Source: Actinomycetota bacterium (lineage in GTDB: Bacteria; Actinomycetota; Humimicrobiia; Humimicrobiales; Humimicrobiaceae). From it: a stretch of DNA of 12,558 bases. The stretch lies in NCBI GenBank assembly GCA_028696435.1, contig JAQVHC010000032.1:1-12558 (forward strand), given 5' to 3'. The position numbers were made by a program, and so were the translations under genes. Of this stretch, positions 1 through 7,528 are shown piece after piece (position 1 is the first letter of the stretch; the number at the start of each line of letters is the position of its first letter). Below the pieces are notes generated by a model that made no database searches, was not told where the DNA came from, and saw only the letters and a list, made by a program, of their open reading frames with translations.

Positions 1-131
1 ACTCTCTTGATCTGGTTGAATTAATTATGGCACTTGAGGACAAATTTGGAATAAAAATAAGTGATGAGGATGCCGAAAAAATTGTTACAGTAAAAGATGC
101 TCTCGATTATATTAACTCTTACTCCGGATAG
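1..131 (+). CDS. acpP: Acyl carrier protein, C-terminal part (5' end outside window)
   Basis: The last 42 residues of acyl carrier protein, read in the frame beginning at base 3 and ending at TAG 129-131. ACP carries growing fatty acyl chains on a 4'-phosphopantetheine arm in the cytoplasm. The visible part opens with SLDLVELIMALEDKFGIKI. The first serine, encoded at 3-5, is the expected phosphopantetheine attachment site of the family DSLD motif, whose Asp codon is cut by the window edge. The acidic helix-III stretch SDEDAEKIVTVKDALDYI follows. Length and ending are normal. An ACP gene just before rnc is the usual arrangement in low-GC Gram-positive bacteria, so fatty-acid synthesis genes probably lie to the left. 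There is a 56-nt gap to rnc and no obvious terminator, so read-through into rnc is plausible. Confidence 0.95.
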   Translation, partial: SLDLVELIMALEDKFGIKISDEDAEKIVTVKDALDYINSYSG

Positions 132-187
132 TGGTTTTACTTATAATTGAATAGATTTTTGATGTGTAAGGTGGCGAAAATCTTTTA

Positions 188-907
188 ATGGATGATATCG
201 GAGGAACTTTTGAAGAAAAAGTAAGAATCTGGCTGCGCAACCTTAAAATTGATGTAGTGGATTTAAATATTTATATACAGAGCTTGACCCACAGGTCTTA
301 TGCTAATGAAAAGAAAATTATGTCAAGGGGCAATGAGCAGCTTGAATTCCTGGGAGACAGTGTACTTTCTTTTATAATTACATCATATTTATATCATAAT
401 TATAAAAGCCTTCCCGAAGGTAAAATGGCAAAAATAAGAGCTTTTCTGGTCAGCAGAAGGACGTTGTTTGAAATAGCAAAAGAAATTAAAATAGATAGGT
501 ATATACTTTTAAGCAAGAATGAAGAATCCTGCATGGGCAGAAGGAAAGTATCCATTCTGGCTGATAGTGTAGAAGCTTTGATTGGTGCTATCTATATTGA
601 TAAGGGAATTGATTTTACTTTTGACTGGGTTATTAAATTATATAAAGATAGAATTATTGAAAATGTTAATGCACCAGAAATCACAGACTACAAAACTTAT
701 CTTCAGGAAGCAATACAGGCAGATTATTCCAGACTTGTAAGATATGAGTTAGTTAAGTCTGAAGGTCCGGACCACGATAAATCATTTTATTCTGTAGCAA
801 TGATTGACGATAAAGTAGTCGGGAAGGGCAAAGGTAAAAGTAAAAAAGATTCCGAGCAAAATGCTGCAAAAAATACTTTAAAGAAACTATATAATTTAAA
901 TTTATAA
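188..907 (+). CDS. rnc: Ribonuclease III
   Basis: RNase III, the Mg-dependent double-strand-specific endoribonuclease that trims rRNA precursors and structured mRNAs. At 239 residues it has the normal bacterial length. The nuclease domain spans about residues 8-152 and contains the signature NEQLEFLGDSVL (49-60; acidic residues E50, E53, D57) and the second acidic motif LADSVEALIGAIYID (124-138; D126, E129). By family knowledge these residues bind the catalytic metals, so the enzyme looks active. A double-stranded-RNA-binding domain follows at about 166-236 (DYKTYLQEAIQ through KKDSEQNAAKNTLKKL). The start is ATG 188. A Shine-Dalgarno-like AAGGTGG lies at 168-174, slightly far at 13 nt. The gene sits between acpP and smc, 24 nt before smc, consistent with one transcript. 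A TATAAT at 142-147 lacks a good -35 box. Confidence 0.96.
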   Translation: MDDIGGTFEEKVRIWLRNLKIDVVDLNIYIQSLTHRSYANEKKIMSRGNEQLEFLGDSVLSFIITSYLYHNYKSLPEGKMAKIRAFLVSRRTLFEIAKEIKIDRYILLSKNEESCMGRRKVSILADSVEALIGAIYIDKGIDFTFDWVIKLYKDRIIENVNAPEITDYKTYLQEAIQADYSRLVRYELVKSEGPDHDKSFYSVAMIDDKVVGKGKGKSKKDSEQNAAKNTLKKLYNLNL

Positions 908-931
908 TATTTTTGTTTTTGGAAGTCAATT

Positions 932-3304
932 TTGTACTTAAAAAATATAACTCTCAGGGGTTTTAAATCTTTTAAAGATAAAAGTCAGCTTTTTTTTGAG
1001 CCAGGTATAAGCGTGATTGTTGGACCGAACGGGAGCGGCAAAAGCAATGTGGCTGATGCAATATCCTGGGTTCTGGGTGAGCAAAGCCCCCGGACACTCA
1101 GGGGGAACTCAATGGCAGATGTAATTTTTAGGAATAAAAATGAGGAAATGGGTATTGCAGAAGTTTCACTCCTTTTTGATAACTCTAATAAAGTATTTGA
1201 TACGGAATTCAGAGACGTTAAAATTACCCGCAGGGTCTATTCAAAAGGTGGAAGCGAGTATTTTATAAACTCATCTCCATGCAGGCTGGTAGATATTCAG
1301 GAACTTATTGCTGACAGTGGGATTGGAAAAGGTCTTCATATAATAATAAATCAGGGACAGGTTAATGAAATTGCTCTACTAAAACCTATTGAAAGAAAAG
1401 CTGTAATAGAGGAAATACTGGGAATATCAAAACATAAAAACAGGAGAGATAAATCTCTTGCAAAACTTGAAAAAGTAAAAAATGATATTGACAGAATAAA
1501 TGATTTAATGGATGAAATAAAAATAACAATGGATCCTCTTGAAATTGAGGCAGCGAGAGCACAGAAATATTCAGAAATTTTTAACCTGTTAAAAAATGAA
1601 GAAATTTCTCTCTTTATTGCGAGTTTAAATAATCTGAATATTGAATGGGAAAAGGAAAATGATTTTTATAAGAAAACTAAAGATGAGTTGAAAAAAGTTG
1701 AAAGCGAAATTAACAGCACTGTAAATAAAAAGAACGAACTATCGAAACTTACGGATAAAGAAAGGTCTGGCTACGAATCATGGCGTGAAAAAATTGACCA
1801 TTTTAACATCGAGAGTAATAATATCGCAAATATCATCGCTCTGGTTGAAAGCAAGCAGAATGTATTCAGAACATTAAAAAATATGTTTGGTATTGATTAT
1901 ACTGATTACGAAGCCAGCGAAAAAAAATCAAAAGAAGTGGTGGAAAATAAAAGCGGTAGAGATGATTATATAATACCTTTACTTGAAGAAATTTCGTGTA
2001 AACTTGAGGAAATTGTTGGCCATTTAATCAAATTTCTGGATAACACAAAGAAGAAGGTCCAGGATTTTAAAACATTAAACTATATTGAAGAAGAAATCAA
2101 TTTAATTACCTGTGAGATAAAAAAGTTATCTGGAATGGTTGAGAGCAGGAAAAGAAAAATAATTACTATTCCGGTAGATATGGCTGCTCCTGAAGAAGCT
2201 GTTAAGATGGATAAAAAAAATGACTCTGACGACAAAGAAAAATTAAATAAGATAAAAAGCCTGAAAGAAATATGTATTACTAATCTGGAGAGAGCAAACA
2301 AAATAAATTTAATCCTTAAAAGATTTTTACCGGTTTCAGAAAAAATAAAAAAAGAACTTTACTGTGAATTTGAGAAAAAAAATAAGTCTGTCATTGAAAA
2401 CCAGAAGAAAAAAAGTGAACTGGAAAGTCAGATAGAAAATCTTAATCAACGTAAAATAGAACTGGAAAGTGATTTGTATAAGAGTGATATTAAAAAAGAG
2501 CAGATAAAGGAAAGGGTGGGGGCCATAACAGAAAATATCGTGGATAGTTATGGTGAATCGATAGAGTATATTTTAAAAAGTTATAGCCCCAGCACAGATG
2601 TAATAGAGTCTGAAATTAAAGTAAAAAAGTTAAAAAATGAAATAAAAAAATATGGTAATGTAAATCCTAATGCAGCAATTGAATATAAAAAAATTAAAAA
2701 GAGGTTTGATTTTTTATCAGAGCAGAAAAGAGATCTTGTTGAAGGCAAAAAGGAACTCGAAGAGTTAATTGATGATATAAATAGAAGGATTTCCGATGAT
2801 TTTAATAAAAAATTTGTTGAAATTAACAGATGTTTCGGGAAATATTTTAAAATTTTATTTCCTCTGGGTGAGGGTGAAATGCAACTCGAAAAGAGTAATG
2901 TGGGCAGCTATGATGACTATGATGAAATAGGTGTGGATCTAAAGGTGGATATTGGCAATAATAAATTTGTTAACCTGTCTCTGCTATCAGGAGGAGAAAA
3001 AACTCTTGTTTCAATAGCATTTCTTTTCTCAATATACTCGATAAATCCTTCACCATTTTATGTTTTTGATGAGGTTGATGCTTCTCTGGACGACGTTAAT
3101 ATAAGCAGGTTTTTAACACTCATGAGGAATTTTTCGGAAAAACAGCAGATAATATTAATAACACATCAGAAAAAGACGATGGAGATTGCTGATACAATTT
3201 ATGGAGTTACAATGCAACCACAGGGGATTTCAAAAGTAATCTGTGAGAAAATAAGGGAAAAGAATGCAGAAATTAATCAGGAATATAAATTATCTCTGGA
3301 ATAA
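932..3304 (+). CDS. smc: Short SMC-family chromosome-partition ATPase lacking a recognisable hinge
   Basis: An SMC ATPase. The family organises and segregates chromosomes as dimers with ScpA and ScpB. The N-terminal head begins MYLKNITLRGFKSF and has Walker A GPNGSGKSN (31-39) and the Q-loop region INQGQV (139-144). The C-terminal head has signature LLSGGEKTL (684-692), Walker B FYVFDEVDASLDD (709-721) and ITHQKKTMEIAD (743-754). The motif YGNVNPNAAIEY (574-585) matches the usual post-coil LGPVN..AI.EY region. The protein is only 790 residues, where bacterial SMCs have about 1,150-1,200. The shortfall lies between residues 220 and 575, and no glycine-rich hinge sequence is visible there. No CxxC zinc hook is present either. 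The start is TTG 932, supported by homology to MYLK and by GGAAG at 921-925 with a 6-nt gap. The reading frame is open throughout. The 3' end overlaps ftsY by 41 nt. Confidence 0.9.
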   Translation: MYLKNITLRGFKSFKDKSQLFFEPGISVIVGPNGSGKSNVADAISWVLGEQSPRTLRGNSMADVIFRNKNEEMGIAEVSLLFDNSNKVFDTEFRDVKITRRVYSKGGSEYFINSSPCRLVDIQELIADSGIGKGLHIIINQGQVNEIALLKPIERKAVIEEILGISKHKNRRDKSLAKLEKVKNDIDRINDLMDEIKITMDPLEIEAARAQKYSEIFNLLKNEEISLFIASLNNLNIEWEKENDFYKKTKDELKKVESEINSTVNKKNELSKLTDKERSGYESWREKIDHFNIESNNIANIIALVESKQNVFRTLKNMFGIDYTDYEASEKKSKEVVENKSGRDDYIIPLLEEISCKLEEIVGHLIKFLDNTKKKVQDFKTLNYIEEEINLITCEIKKLSGMVESRKRKIITIPVDMAAPEEAVKMDKKNDSDDKEKLNKIKSLKEICITNLERANKINLILKRFLPVSEKIKKELYCEFEKKNKSVIENQKKKSELESQIENLNQRKIELESDLYKSDIKKEQIKERVGAITENIVDSYGESIEYILKSYSPSTDVIESEIKVKKLKNEIKKYGNVNPNAAIEYKKIKKRFDFLSEQKRDLVEGKKELEELIDDINRRISDDFNKKFVEINRCFGKYFKILFPLGEGEMQLEKSNVGSYDDYDEIGVDLKVDIGNNKFVNLSLLSGGEKTLVSIAFLFSIYSINPSPFYVFDEVDASLDDVNISRFLTLMRNFSEKQQIILITHQKKTMEIADTIYGVTMQPQGISKVICEKIREKNAEINQEYKLSLE

Positions 3305-4136
3305 ATTTAAAAATGACAACAGGTTATTCTGGGATGAGCTCGAAGAGCAGATGATAGCAGGTGATATAAGTATTGATACGACAGCCATGATACTGGATGA
3401 AGTCAAAAAAAATGCTTATAGCGAAAATATTAATGATCCGGAAAGGATAGAAACTTTAATAAAAAGTGAGATTATAAAGATTCTCGAGATTAATAAAAAC
3501 ACTGAATTAAACATACCACATGAGCCACCGGCTGTTTTTTTAATTGTGGGGGTAAACGGGACAGGCAAAACCTCCTCTGTTGCGAAATTAGCCAGTATGT
3601 TTAAAAAGGATGGAAAGAAGGTATTGCTATCTGCTGCAGATACATACAGAGCGGCTGCAGTAGAGCAGTTGCAGCATTATGCTGAAAAATTAAATCTGGA
3701 TATAGTTTATCATCAAAAGTTTTCCGATCCGGGAGCTGTAGTATATGACAGCATAGAGAAAGCAAAAGCAAAAGGGATTGATATAGTCCTGATTGATACT
3801 GCGGGCAGAATGCAGACTTCACATAATCTTATGGAAGAGTTAAAAAAAATAAAAAAAGTAATTAGTGGAAGAATTAATCGTGATGCTGATGAAATATTAC
3901 TTGTTATAGATTCAACAACAGGTCAGAATGCAAAAAAGCAGGTAGAATTATTTAATAAATCGTTAAATCTAACTGGAATAATCCTTACCAAAACTGATAG
4001 CACCTCAAAAGGGGGAATAGTGATTACAATAAAAAATGACCTGAAAGTTCCGGTAAAGCTCATTACCAGTGGTGAAAAACTGGATGACATGAGCTATTTT
4101 GACGCAGTAAAATTTACTGATTTATTATTTTCTTGA
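3264..4136 (+). CDS. ftsY: Signal recognition particle receptor FtsY (NG domain only)
   Basis: FtsY, the GTPase SRP receptor that docks ribosome-SRP complexes at the cytoplasmic membrane. The 290 residues cover the N domain (about 20-85) and G domain (about 88-290). G motifs are GVNGTGKT (96-103), DTYRAAAVEQL (126-136), DTAGR (178-182), TKTD (242-245; usually TKLD) and the closing SGEKLDDMSYF (269-279). There is no acidic A domain. The start MQKLIRNINYLWNKFKN looks like a short basic amphipathic helix, which in A-domain-less FtsY proteins can serve membrane binding (inference). The start ATG 3264 lies inside the smc end and is preceded by AAGGG at 3253-3257 with a 6-nt gap, supporting translational coupling. 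A later start would remove part of the N domain. ffh follows after 24 nt, so both GTPases of the pathway are adjacent. Confidence 0.94.
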   Translation: MQKLIRNINYLWNKFKNDNRLFWDELEEQMIAGDISIDTTAMILDEVKKNAYSENINDPERIETLIKSEIIKILEINKNTELNIPHEPPAVFLIVGVNGTGKTSSVAKLASMFKKDGKKVLLSAADTYRAAAVEQLQHYAEKLNLDIVYHQKFSDPGAVVYDSIEKAKAKGIDIVLIDTAGRMQTSHNLMEELKKIKKVISGRINRDADEILLVIDSTTGQNAKKQVELFNKSLNLTGIILTKTDSTSKGGIVITIKNDLKVPVKLITSGEKLDDMSYFDAVKFTDLLFS

Positions 4137-4160
4137 TTATTATAATATAAAAGGTTTTAA

Positions 4161-5486
4161 ATGTTTGACACACTTACAGCAAGGTTTGAGGATTTATTTT
4201 ATAAAATAAAAAATAAGGGTAAATTAAGTCCCACCGACCTGGATAGCGCTTTAAGGGAGATTAAACTTGCCCTGCTGGAGGCTGATGTAAATTTTAAAGT
4301 AGTAAAAGAATTTCTGGAAAATGTTAAGACAAAAGCCACAGGTGAGAAGATACTGGAAAGTATAACTCCTTATCAGCAGGTAGTAAAAATTGTAAATGAA
4401 GAAATTATAAAGATGCTTGGCCCCTCCAGCGGTGGTATAAGCTTTTCCAGTAGTGGTCCCACAATTATAATGGTGATGGGGCTGCAGGGTTCCGGTAAGA
4501 CTTCTTCAGTTATAAAACTGGCTAATTATATAAATTCTAAATTTTCCAGGAAAGTATCAATAGTTGCAGCTGATATATACCGCCCGGCAGCAGTTCAGCA
4601 GCTTAAAGATATGGCAAAAAATATTAATGTGGATGTTTTTTTTCAAAGCGGCCTGGATCCGGTATCAATATCTTCAAAAGGGGTAGAATTTTTCAGGAAG
4701 AACGGAAGTGATGTAATAATAATTGATACAGCTGGAAGATTACAGATTGACAGGGATATGATGGATGAGATTGCAAATATAAGAAAAAAAATTAATCCCC
4801 ACTTAATATATCTGGTTCTGGATGCAATGACGGGTCAGGAAGCTGTAAATATTGCATATGGTTTTAATGAGAAGGTTGAATACGATGGAATAATAATGAC
4901 CAAACTTGATAGTGATACCAGGGGAGGTGCAGCACTTTCGGTTTATCATGTAGTTAAAAAACCCATAGAATTTATATCCACTGGAGAAAAGATCGAGGAT
5001 TTTGATCTATTTCATCCTGAAAGAATGGCTTCAAGGATACTTGGAATGGGAGATATTTTGACTCTGGTTGAGAAAGCAGAAGAGGTTGTAAGCGAAAAGG
5101 AAGCAAAATTAATTGAGGAAAAGATCTACAAGAATGAGTTAAACTTTGAAGATTTCATAAGTCAGCTAAGAAGTATAAAAAAAATAGGTTCCCTTGATAA
5201 AATATTTTCTATGATACCTGTACCTGCTATAAATAAAAATAAAGTAGCAGGGAAGATAAATTTAGATGATTCTTACATTGACCGGATAGAAGCAATAATC
5301 AATTCTATGACTGTGGAAGAAAGAAGGAAACCGCATATAATAAATGGCAGCCGGAGAAAAAGGATAGCAAAGGGAAGCGGTAGCTCAGTAACAGAAATAA
5401 ATAAGCTCTTAAAACAATTTAGCAAAACCAGACAATTATTAAAACAGTATTCAGGGACAAAGGGAAAATCAGGTATGCCTTTTTAG
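4161..5486 (+). CDS. ffh: Signal recognition particle protein Ffh
   Basis: Ffh, the SRP GTPase that binds 4.5S/SRP RNA and hydrophobic signal sequences at the ribosome and then pairs with FtsY. It has 441 residues, the usual length. The N domain is about 1-88. The G domain has GLQGSGKT (107-114), DIYRPAAVQQL (138-148), DTAGR (189-193) and TKLD (247-250). The M domain runs from about 295 to the end and includes the RNA-binding helix-turn-helix INGSRRKRIAKGSG (394-407), well conserved. The M domain is poor in methionine: it has only M296, M351, M383 and M439. Its last helix reads QFSKTRQLLKQY, where many homologues have a methionine-rich sequence. The start ATG 4161 has AAGG at 4151-4154 with a 6-nt gap. 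The SRP RNA gene is not in this window. Confidence 0.97.
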   Translation: MFDTLTARFEDLFYKIKNKGKLSPTDLDSALREIKLALLEADVNFKVVKEFLENVKTKATGEKILESITPYQQVVKIVNEEIIKMLGPSSGGISFSSSGPTIIMVMGLQGSGKTSSVIKLANYINSKFSRKVSIVAADIYRPAAVQQLKDMAKNINVDVFFQSGLDPVSISSKGVEFFRKNGSDVIIIDTAGRLQIDRDMMDEIANIRKKINPHLIYLVLDAMTGQEAVNIAYGFNEKVEYDGIIMTKLDSDTRGGAALSVYHVVKKPIEFISTGEKIEDFDLFHPERMASRILGMGDILTLVEKAEEVVSEKEAKLIEEKIYKNELNFEDFISQLRSIKKIGSLDKIFSMIPVPAINKNKVAGKINLDDSYIDRIEAIINSMTVEERRKPHIINGSRRKRIAKGSGSSVTEINKLLKQFSKTRQLLKQYSGTKGKSGMPF

Positions 5487-5508
5487 AAATCATTAAATGA
5501 AAAATATT

Positions 5509-5536
5509 TTGCAAGTTTTATAGAAAAATATATAAT
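5509..5536 (+). promoter_or_regulatory. Candidate sigma-70-type promoter for the rpsP-khpA-rimM-trmD-rplS run
   Basis: In the 94-nt gap after ffh, TTGCAA (5509-5514) and a perfect TATAAT (5531-5536) are separated by 16 nt. Transcription would begin near 5543, leaving a leader of about 38 nt before rpsP that includes the GGAGG site at 5569-5573. This would allow ribosomal genes to be expressed separately from the SRP genes. In so AT-rich a spacer, chance matches are common, so this is a prediction from sequence only. Confidence 0.45.
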
Positions 5537-5580
5537 TATGAGAACATAAGACTATCTATATTATTTTTGGAGGTTATGGA

Positions 5581-5826
5581 TTGAGTGTGAAGATAAGATT
5601 GTCAAGGATGGGGTCGAATAAAAACCCATTTTACAGAATCGTAGTTGCAGATGTCAGATCGCCCAGAGATGGGAAGTTCATTGAAAAAATAGGTATCTAT
5701 GATCCTAAAAGTGAACCGTCCAGGATTGAAGTTGATAGGGATAAAGCTCTCGAATGGATTAAAAAGGGTGCAAAACCTACAAATACAGTTCAGAAACTTT
5801 TCGATAAAATTGGATTAAAGAAGTAG
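5581..5826 (+). CDS. rpsP: 30S ribosomal protein S16
   Basis: Ribosomal protein S16, an early-assembling 30S protein that contacts 16S rRNA. It has 81 residues, the normal length. It reads MSVKIRLSRMGSNKNPFYRI and continues with VVADVRSPRDGKFIEKIGIYDP, both characteristic of S16, and ends at the lysine-rich GLKK. The start is TTG 5581, seven nt after a strong GGAGG at 5569-5573. The ATG at 5577 is out of frame and meets a stop at once. GTG 5587 is possible but would trim the conserved N-terminus. It heads a compact ribosome-biogenesis run behind its own candidate promoter. khpA follows after 28 nt, as in Bacillus and Actinobacteria. Confidence 0.97.
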   Translation: MSVKIRLSRMGSNKNPFYRIVVADVRSPRDGKFIEKIGIYDPKSEPSRIEVDRDKALEWIKKGAKPTNTVQKLFDKIGLKK

Positions 5827-5854
5827 CTAATACAAATTAAACTGGAGGTAAATA

Positions 5855-6088
5855 GTGAAAGAACTACTAGAGTACATGGTAAAAGAGCTGGTTGACAGCC
5901 CGGAGAGTGTAGAAATTACAGAAGAGGAGGAAGATGACAAAACAGTAATTTTTAAGTTAAAAGTTGCGGAAAGCGATCTGGGAAAAGTTATTGGGAAAAA
6001 AGGTAGAACCGCAAATGCCCTCAGAGTAGTAATGAGAGCTGCATCTGCTAAAAGAGGAAAATCATCAATTGTAAAAATTATGGATTAA
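5855..6088 (+). CDS. khpA: KH-domain RNA-binding protein KhpA (YlqC family)
   Basis: A small single KH-domain protein of the KhpA/YlqC family. In studied bacteria (pneumococcus, for example) it binds RNA, often as a dimer or with KhpB, and affects cell elongation or division. It has 77 residues. The type-II KH core holds the GxxG loop in LGKVIGKKGRTANALRVVM (42-60), here GKKG, and a basic tail ASAKRGKSSIVKI. An acidic stretch EEEEDD (23-28) precedes the fold. The start GTG 5855 has a strong GGAGG at 5844-5848 with a 6-nt gap. The position between rpsP and rimM is the conserved one. ylqD, which sits between khpA and rimM in Bacillus, is absent; 58 nt of AT-rich spacer occurs instead. Confidence 0.93.
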   Translation: MKELLEYMVKELVDSPESVEITEEEEDDKTVIFKLKVAESDLGKVIGKKGRTANALRVVMRAASAKRGKSSIVKIMD

Positions 6089-6131
6089 TAATTTTAGATA
6101 TATAAACATAGATAGGCTTATTAAAATAAAA

Positions 6132-6145
6132 TACCGTTATCGGTA
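6132..6145 (+). promoter_or_regulatory. Short hairpin immediately upstream of the rimM start codon
   Basis: The sequence TACCG-TTAT-CGGTA is a perfect 5-bp inverted repeat with a 4-nt loop. It ends one base before the rimM ATG at 6147, where a Shine-Dalgarno sequence would normally sit. No purine-rich SD is visible in this leader. The hairpin may be a weak translational control element or a coincidence; five base pairs alone are not strong evidence. Confidence 0.3.
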
Positions 6146-6146
6146 A

Positions 6147-6713
6147 ATGTTAGAAATAAATGTAGATGCAAGATTAATTGGGATAATCAGTAAGCCACAT
6201 GGAGTAAAGGGAGAAGTAGTGATGACTCTGCTTACGGATTATCCCAATACTATTAAAAAGGGGATTATTCTTTTTTTTGATGAGAAGTGCACTCTTGAGG
6301 CAGAAGTTGAGGGTGTAAAACGGTCAAAAGCAATAACCGGAGAGAATGCTGGCTTTTTAATAATTAAGTTCAAAGGTGTTAATGATAGAAAAAAGGCAGA
6401 AAGTTTAAGGAACACAGGTGTTTTCCGGAGTATAGAAAATAGCCCTTCACTTAAAAAAAATCAGTTCTGGACGGATGATATAATTGGCTGCAGGGTTTAC
6501 CTGGAAAATCTTACTTTTGTTGGAATTGTAAAAGATGTAGAAAAACATAAAGCCAATGATAATATAGTGGTAGAAGTGGAAGGCAGAGAAGGCATTAATG
6601 CCAGTGGCATAAAAGATAATATTTTATATATTCCGGTTATTAAGGATTATATAAAAGATATTGATATAAAAAATAGAAAGGTAATATTAAAAAAGATTCC
6701 GGAATATACTTAG
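6147..6713 (+). CDS. rimM: 16S rRNA processing factor RimM
   Basis: RimM, a maturation factor of the 30S head that binds protein S19 and is needed for efficient 16S processing. It has 188 residues, slightly longer than the common 165-180. The N-terminal RimM barrel (about 8-96) starts with RLIGIISKPHGVKGEVVM, the family signature. The C-terminal PRC-barrel (about 105-185) contains FWTDDIIGCRVYLE and LYIPVIKDYIKDIDIKNRKV. The start ATG 6147 is chosen because it gives the standard N-terminus. Codons upstream in frame offer no alternative start. There is no visible Shine-Dalgarno, and a small hairpin occupies its place. The neighbours khpA and trmD are the classic partners, and trmD follows after 60 nt. 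Confidence 0.94.
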   Translation: MLEINVDARLIGIISKPHGVKGEVVMTLLTDYPNTIKKGIILFFDEKCTLEAEVEGVKRSKAITGENAGFLIIKFKGVNDRKKAESLRNTGVFRSIENSPSLKKNQFWTDDIIGCRVYLENLTFVGIVKDVEKHKANDNIVVEVEGREGINASGIKDNILYIPVIKDYIKDIDIKNRKVILKKIPEYT

Positions 6714-6773
6714 ATTTTTTAGGATAGATAATTATTTTTCTTTTATTATTTGTGAATACTGATTAATTTAAAA

Positions 6774-7475
6774 ATGTTGATAATAGATGTTATTACTATT
6801 TTCCCCGGGATGTTTGATAATATTTTTGAATTCGGGGTTACAAAGGAAGCTTTTAAAAAGAACATCTGTACAGTTAATATATATAATTTGAGAGATTTCT
6901 CCGATATCAAACATGGCAGGGTTGATGACAGACCTTATGGTGGAGGACCTGGAATGGTATTGATGCCCGGCCCTATATATAATGCTGTCAGATTTATTAA
7001 AAAAAAGAATAAAATTAGAAAAAAAGATAAGCAAAAAGTAATACTCCTTTCTCCAGGTGGTGAAAAACTTAATCAGAATATATTAAAATGCTTATCTAAA
7101 CTTGAAAATATAATACTTATATGTGGCAGGTACGAGGGTGTGGATCAAAGGGTTATTGATTTACTGGTAGATTTTGAAATTTCTATTGGTGATTATGTTC
7201 TTACTGGTGGTGAGATTCCTGCAATGGTCTTAATAGATGGAATAGCGAGGTTGTTACCGGGCGTTGTTGGGAAAGAAGAATCTCTAAAAAATGAATCATT
7301 TGAGAAAAATTTCCTTGATTATCCACAGTATACCAGGCCAGGAGTTTTTAAGGGTAAATCAGTTCCGGAAGTCCTTTTAAGTGGCAATCACAAATGTATA
7401 AAAAAATGGAGAGAGGAAAAATCAGAAAAGATTACACAGGCAAAAAGGCCGGATTTATTTGACAAAGAGAGCTAA
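6774..7475 (+). CDS. trmD: tRNA (guanine-N1-)-methyltransferase TrmD
   Basis: TrmD methylates N1 of guanosine 37 in tRNAs reading certain codons, using S-adenosylmethionine, and prevents +1 frameshifting. It has 233 residues, a normal length. It begins MLIIDVITIFPGMFD. The substrate-contact region RPYGGGPGMVL is at 53-63. The trefoil-knot SAM-binding elements are ICGRYEGVDQRV (116-127) and EISIGDYVLTGGEIPAMVLID (135-155). The C-terminal domain contains LDYPQYTRPGVF and VLLSGNHKCIKKWR. At the position corresponding by my alignment to catalytic Asp169 of E. coli TrmD there is Glu174 (in NESF), an acidic substitution. The start ATG 6774 lacks a clear Shine-Dalgarno sequence. The gene lies between rimM and rplS in the conserved order. 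Confidence 0.96.
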   Translation: MLIIDVITIFPGMFDNIFEFGVTKEAFKKNICTVNIYNLRDFSDIKHGRVDDRPYGGGPGMVLMPGPIYNAVRFIKKKNKIRKKDKQKVILLSPGGEKLNQNILKCLSKLENIILICGRYEGVDQRVIDLLVDFEISIGDYVLTGGEIPAMVLIDGIARLLPGVVGKEESLKNESFEKNFLDYPQYTRPGVFKGKSVPEVLLSGNHKCIKKWREEKSEKITQAKRPDLFDKES

Positions 7476-7528
7476 ATTAATTATATTTGTCTGGTTTTAT
7501 TAGTGTAAAATGACAGGCTGGAGAAAAA

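Noticed and set aside
137..147. TATAAT before rnc as a promoter
   Set aside because: The -10 match is perfect, but at 16-18 nt upstream there is only a poor -35 (TTACTC-like) inside the acpP end. I could not support it beyond chance in AT-rich DNA.
2080..2301. Reverse-strand open frame of 73 codons within smc
   Set aside because: It is opposite a coil-encoding region of a solid gene, its translation is low-complexity hydrophobic, and no start signal or family motif is visible.
932..3304. smc as a pseudogene or frameshifted gene
   Set aside because: The frame is open from head to head, both ATPase halves keep their motifs and the coil residues look constrained, so it is treated as a real short variant.
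3601..3822. Reverse-strand open frame opposite ftsY
   Set aside because: Lies wholly opposite conserved GTPase motifs and has no independent support.
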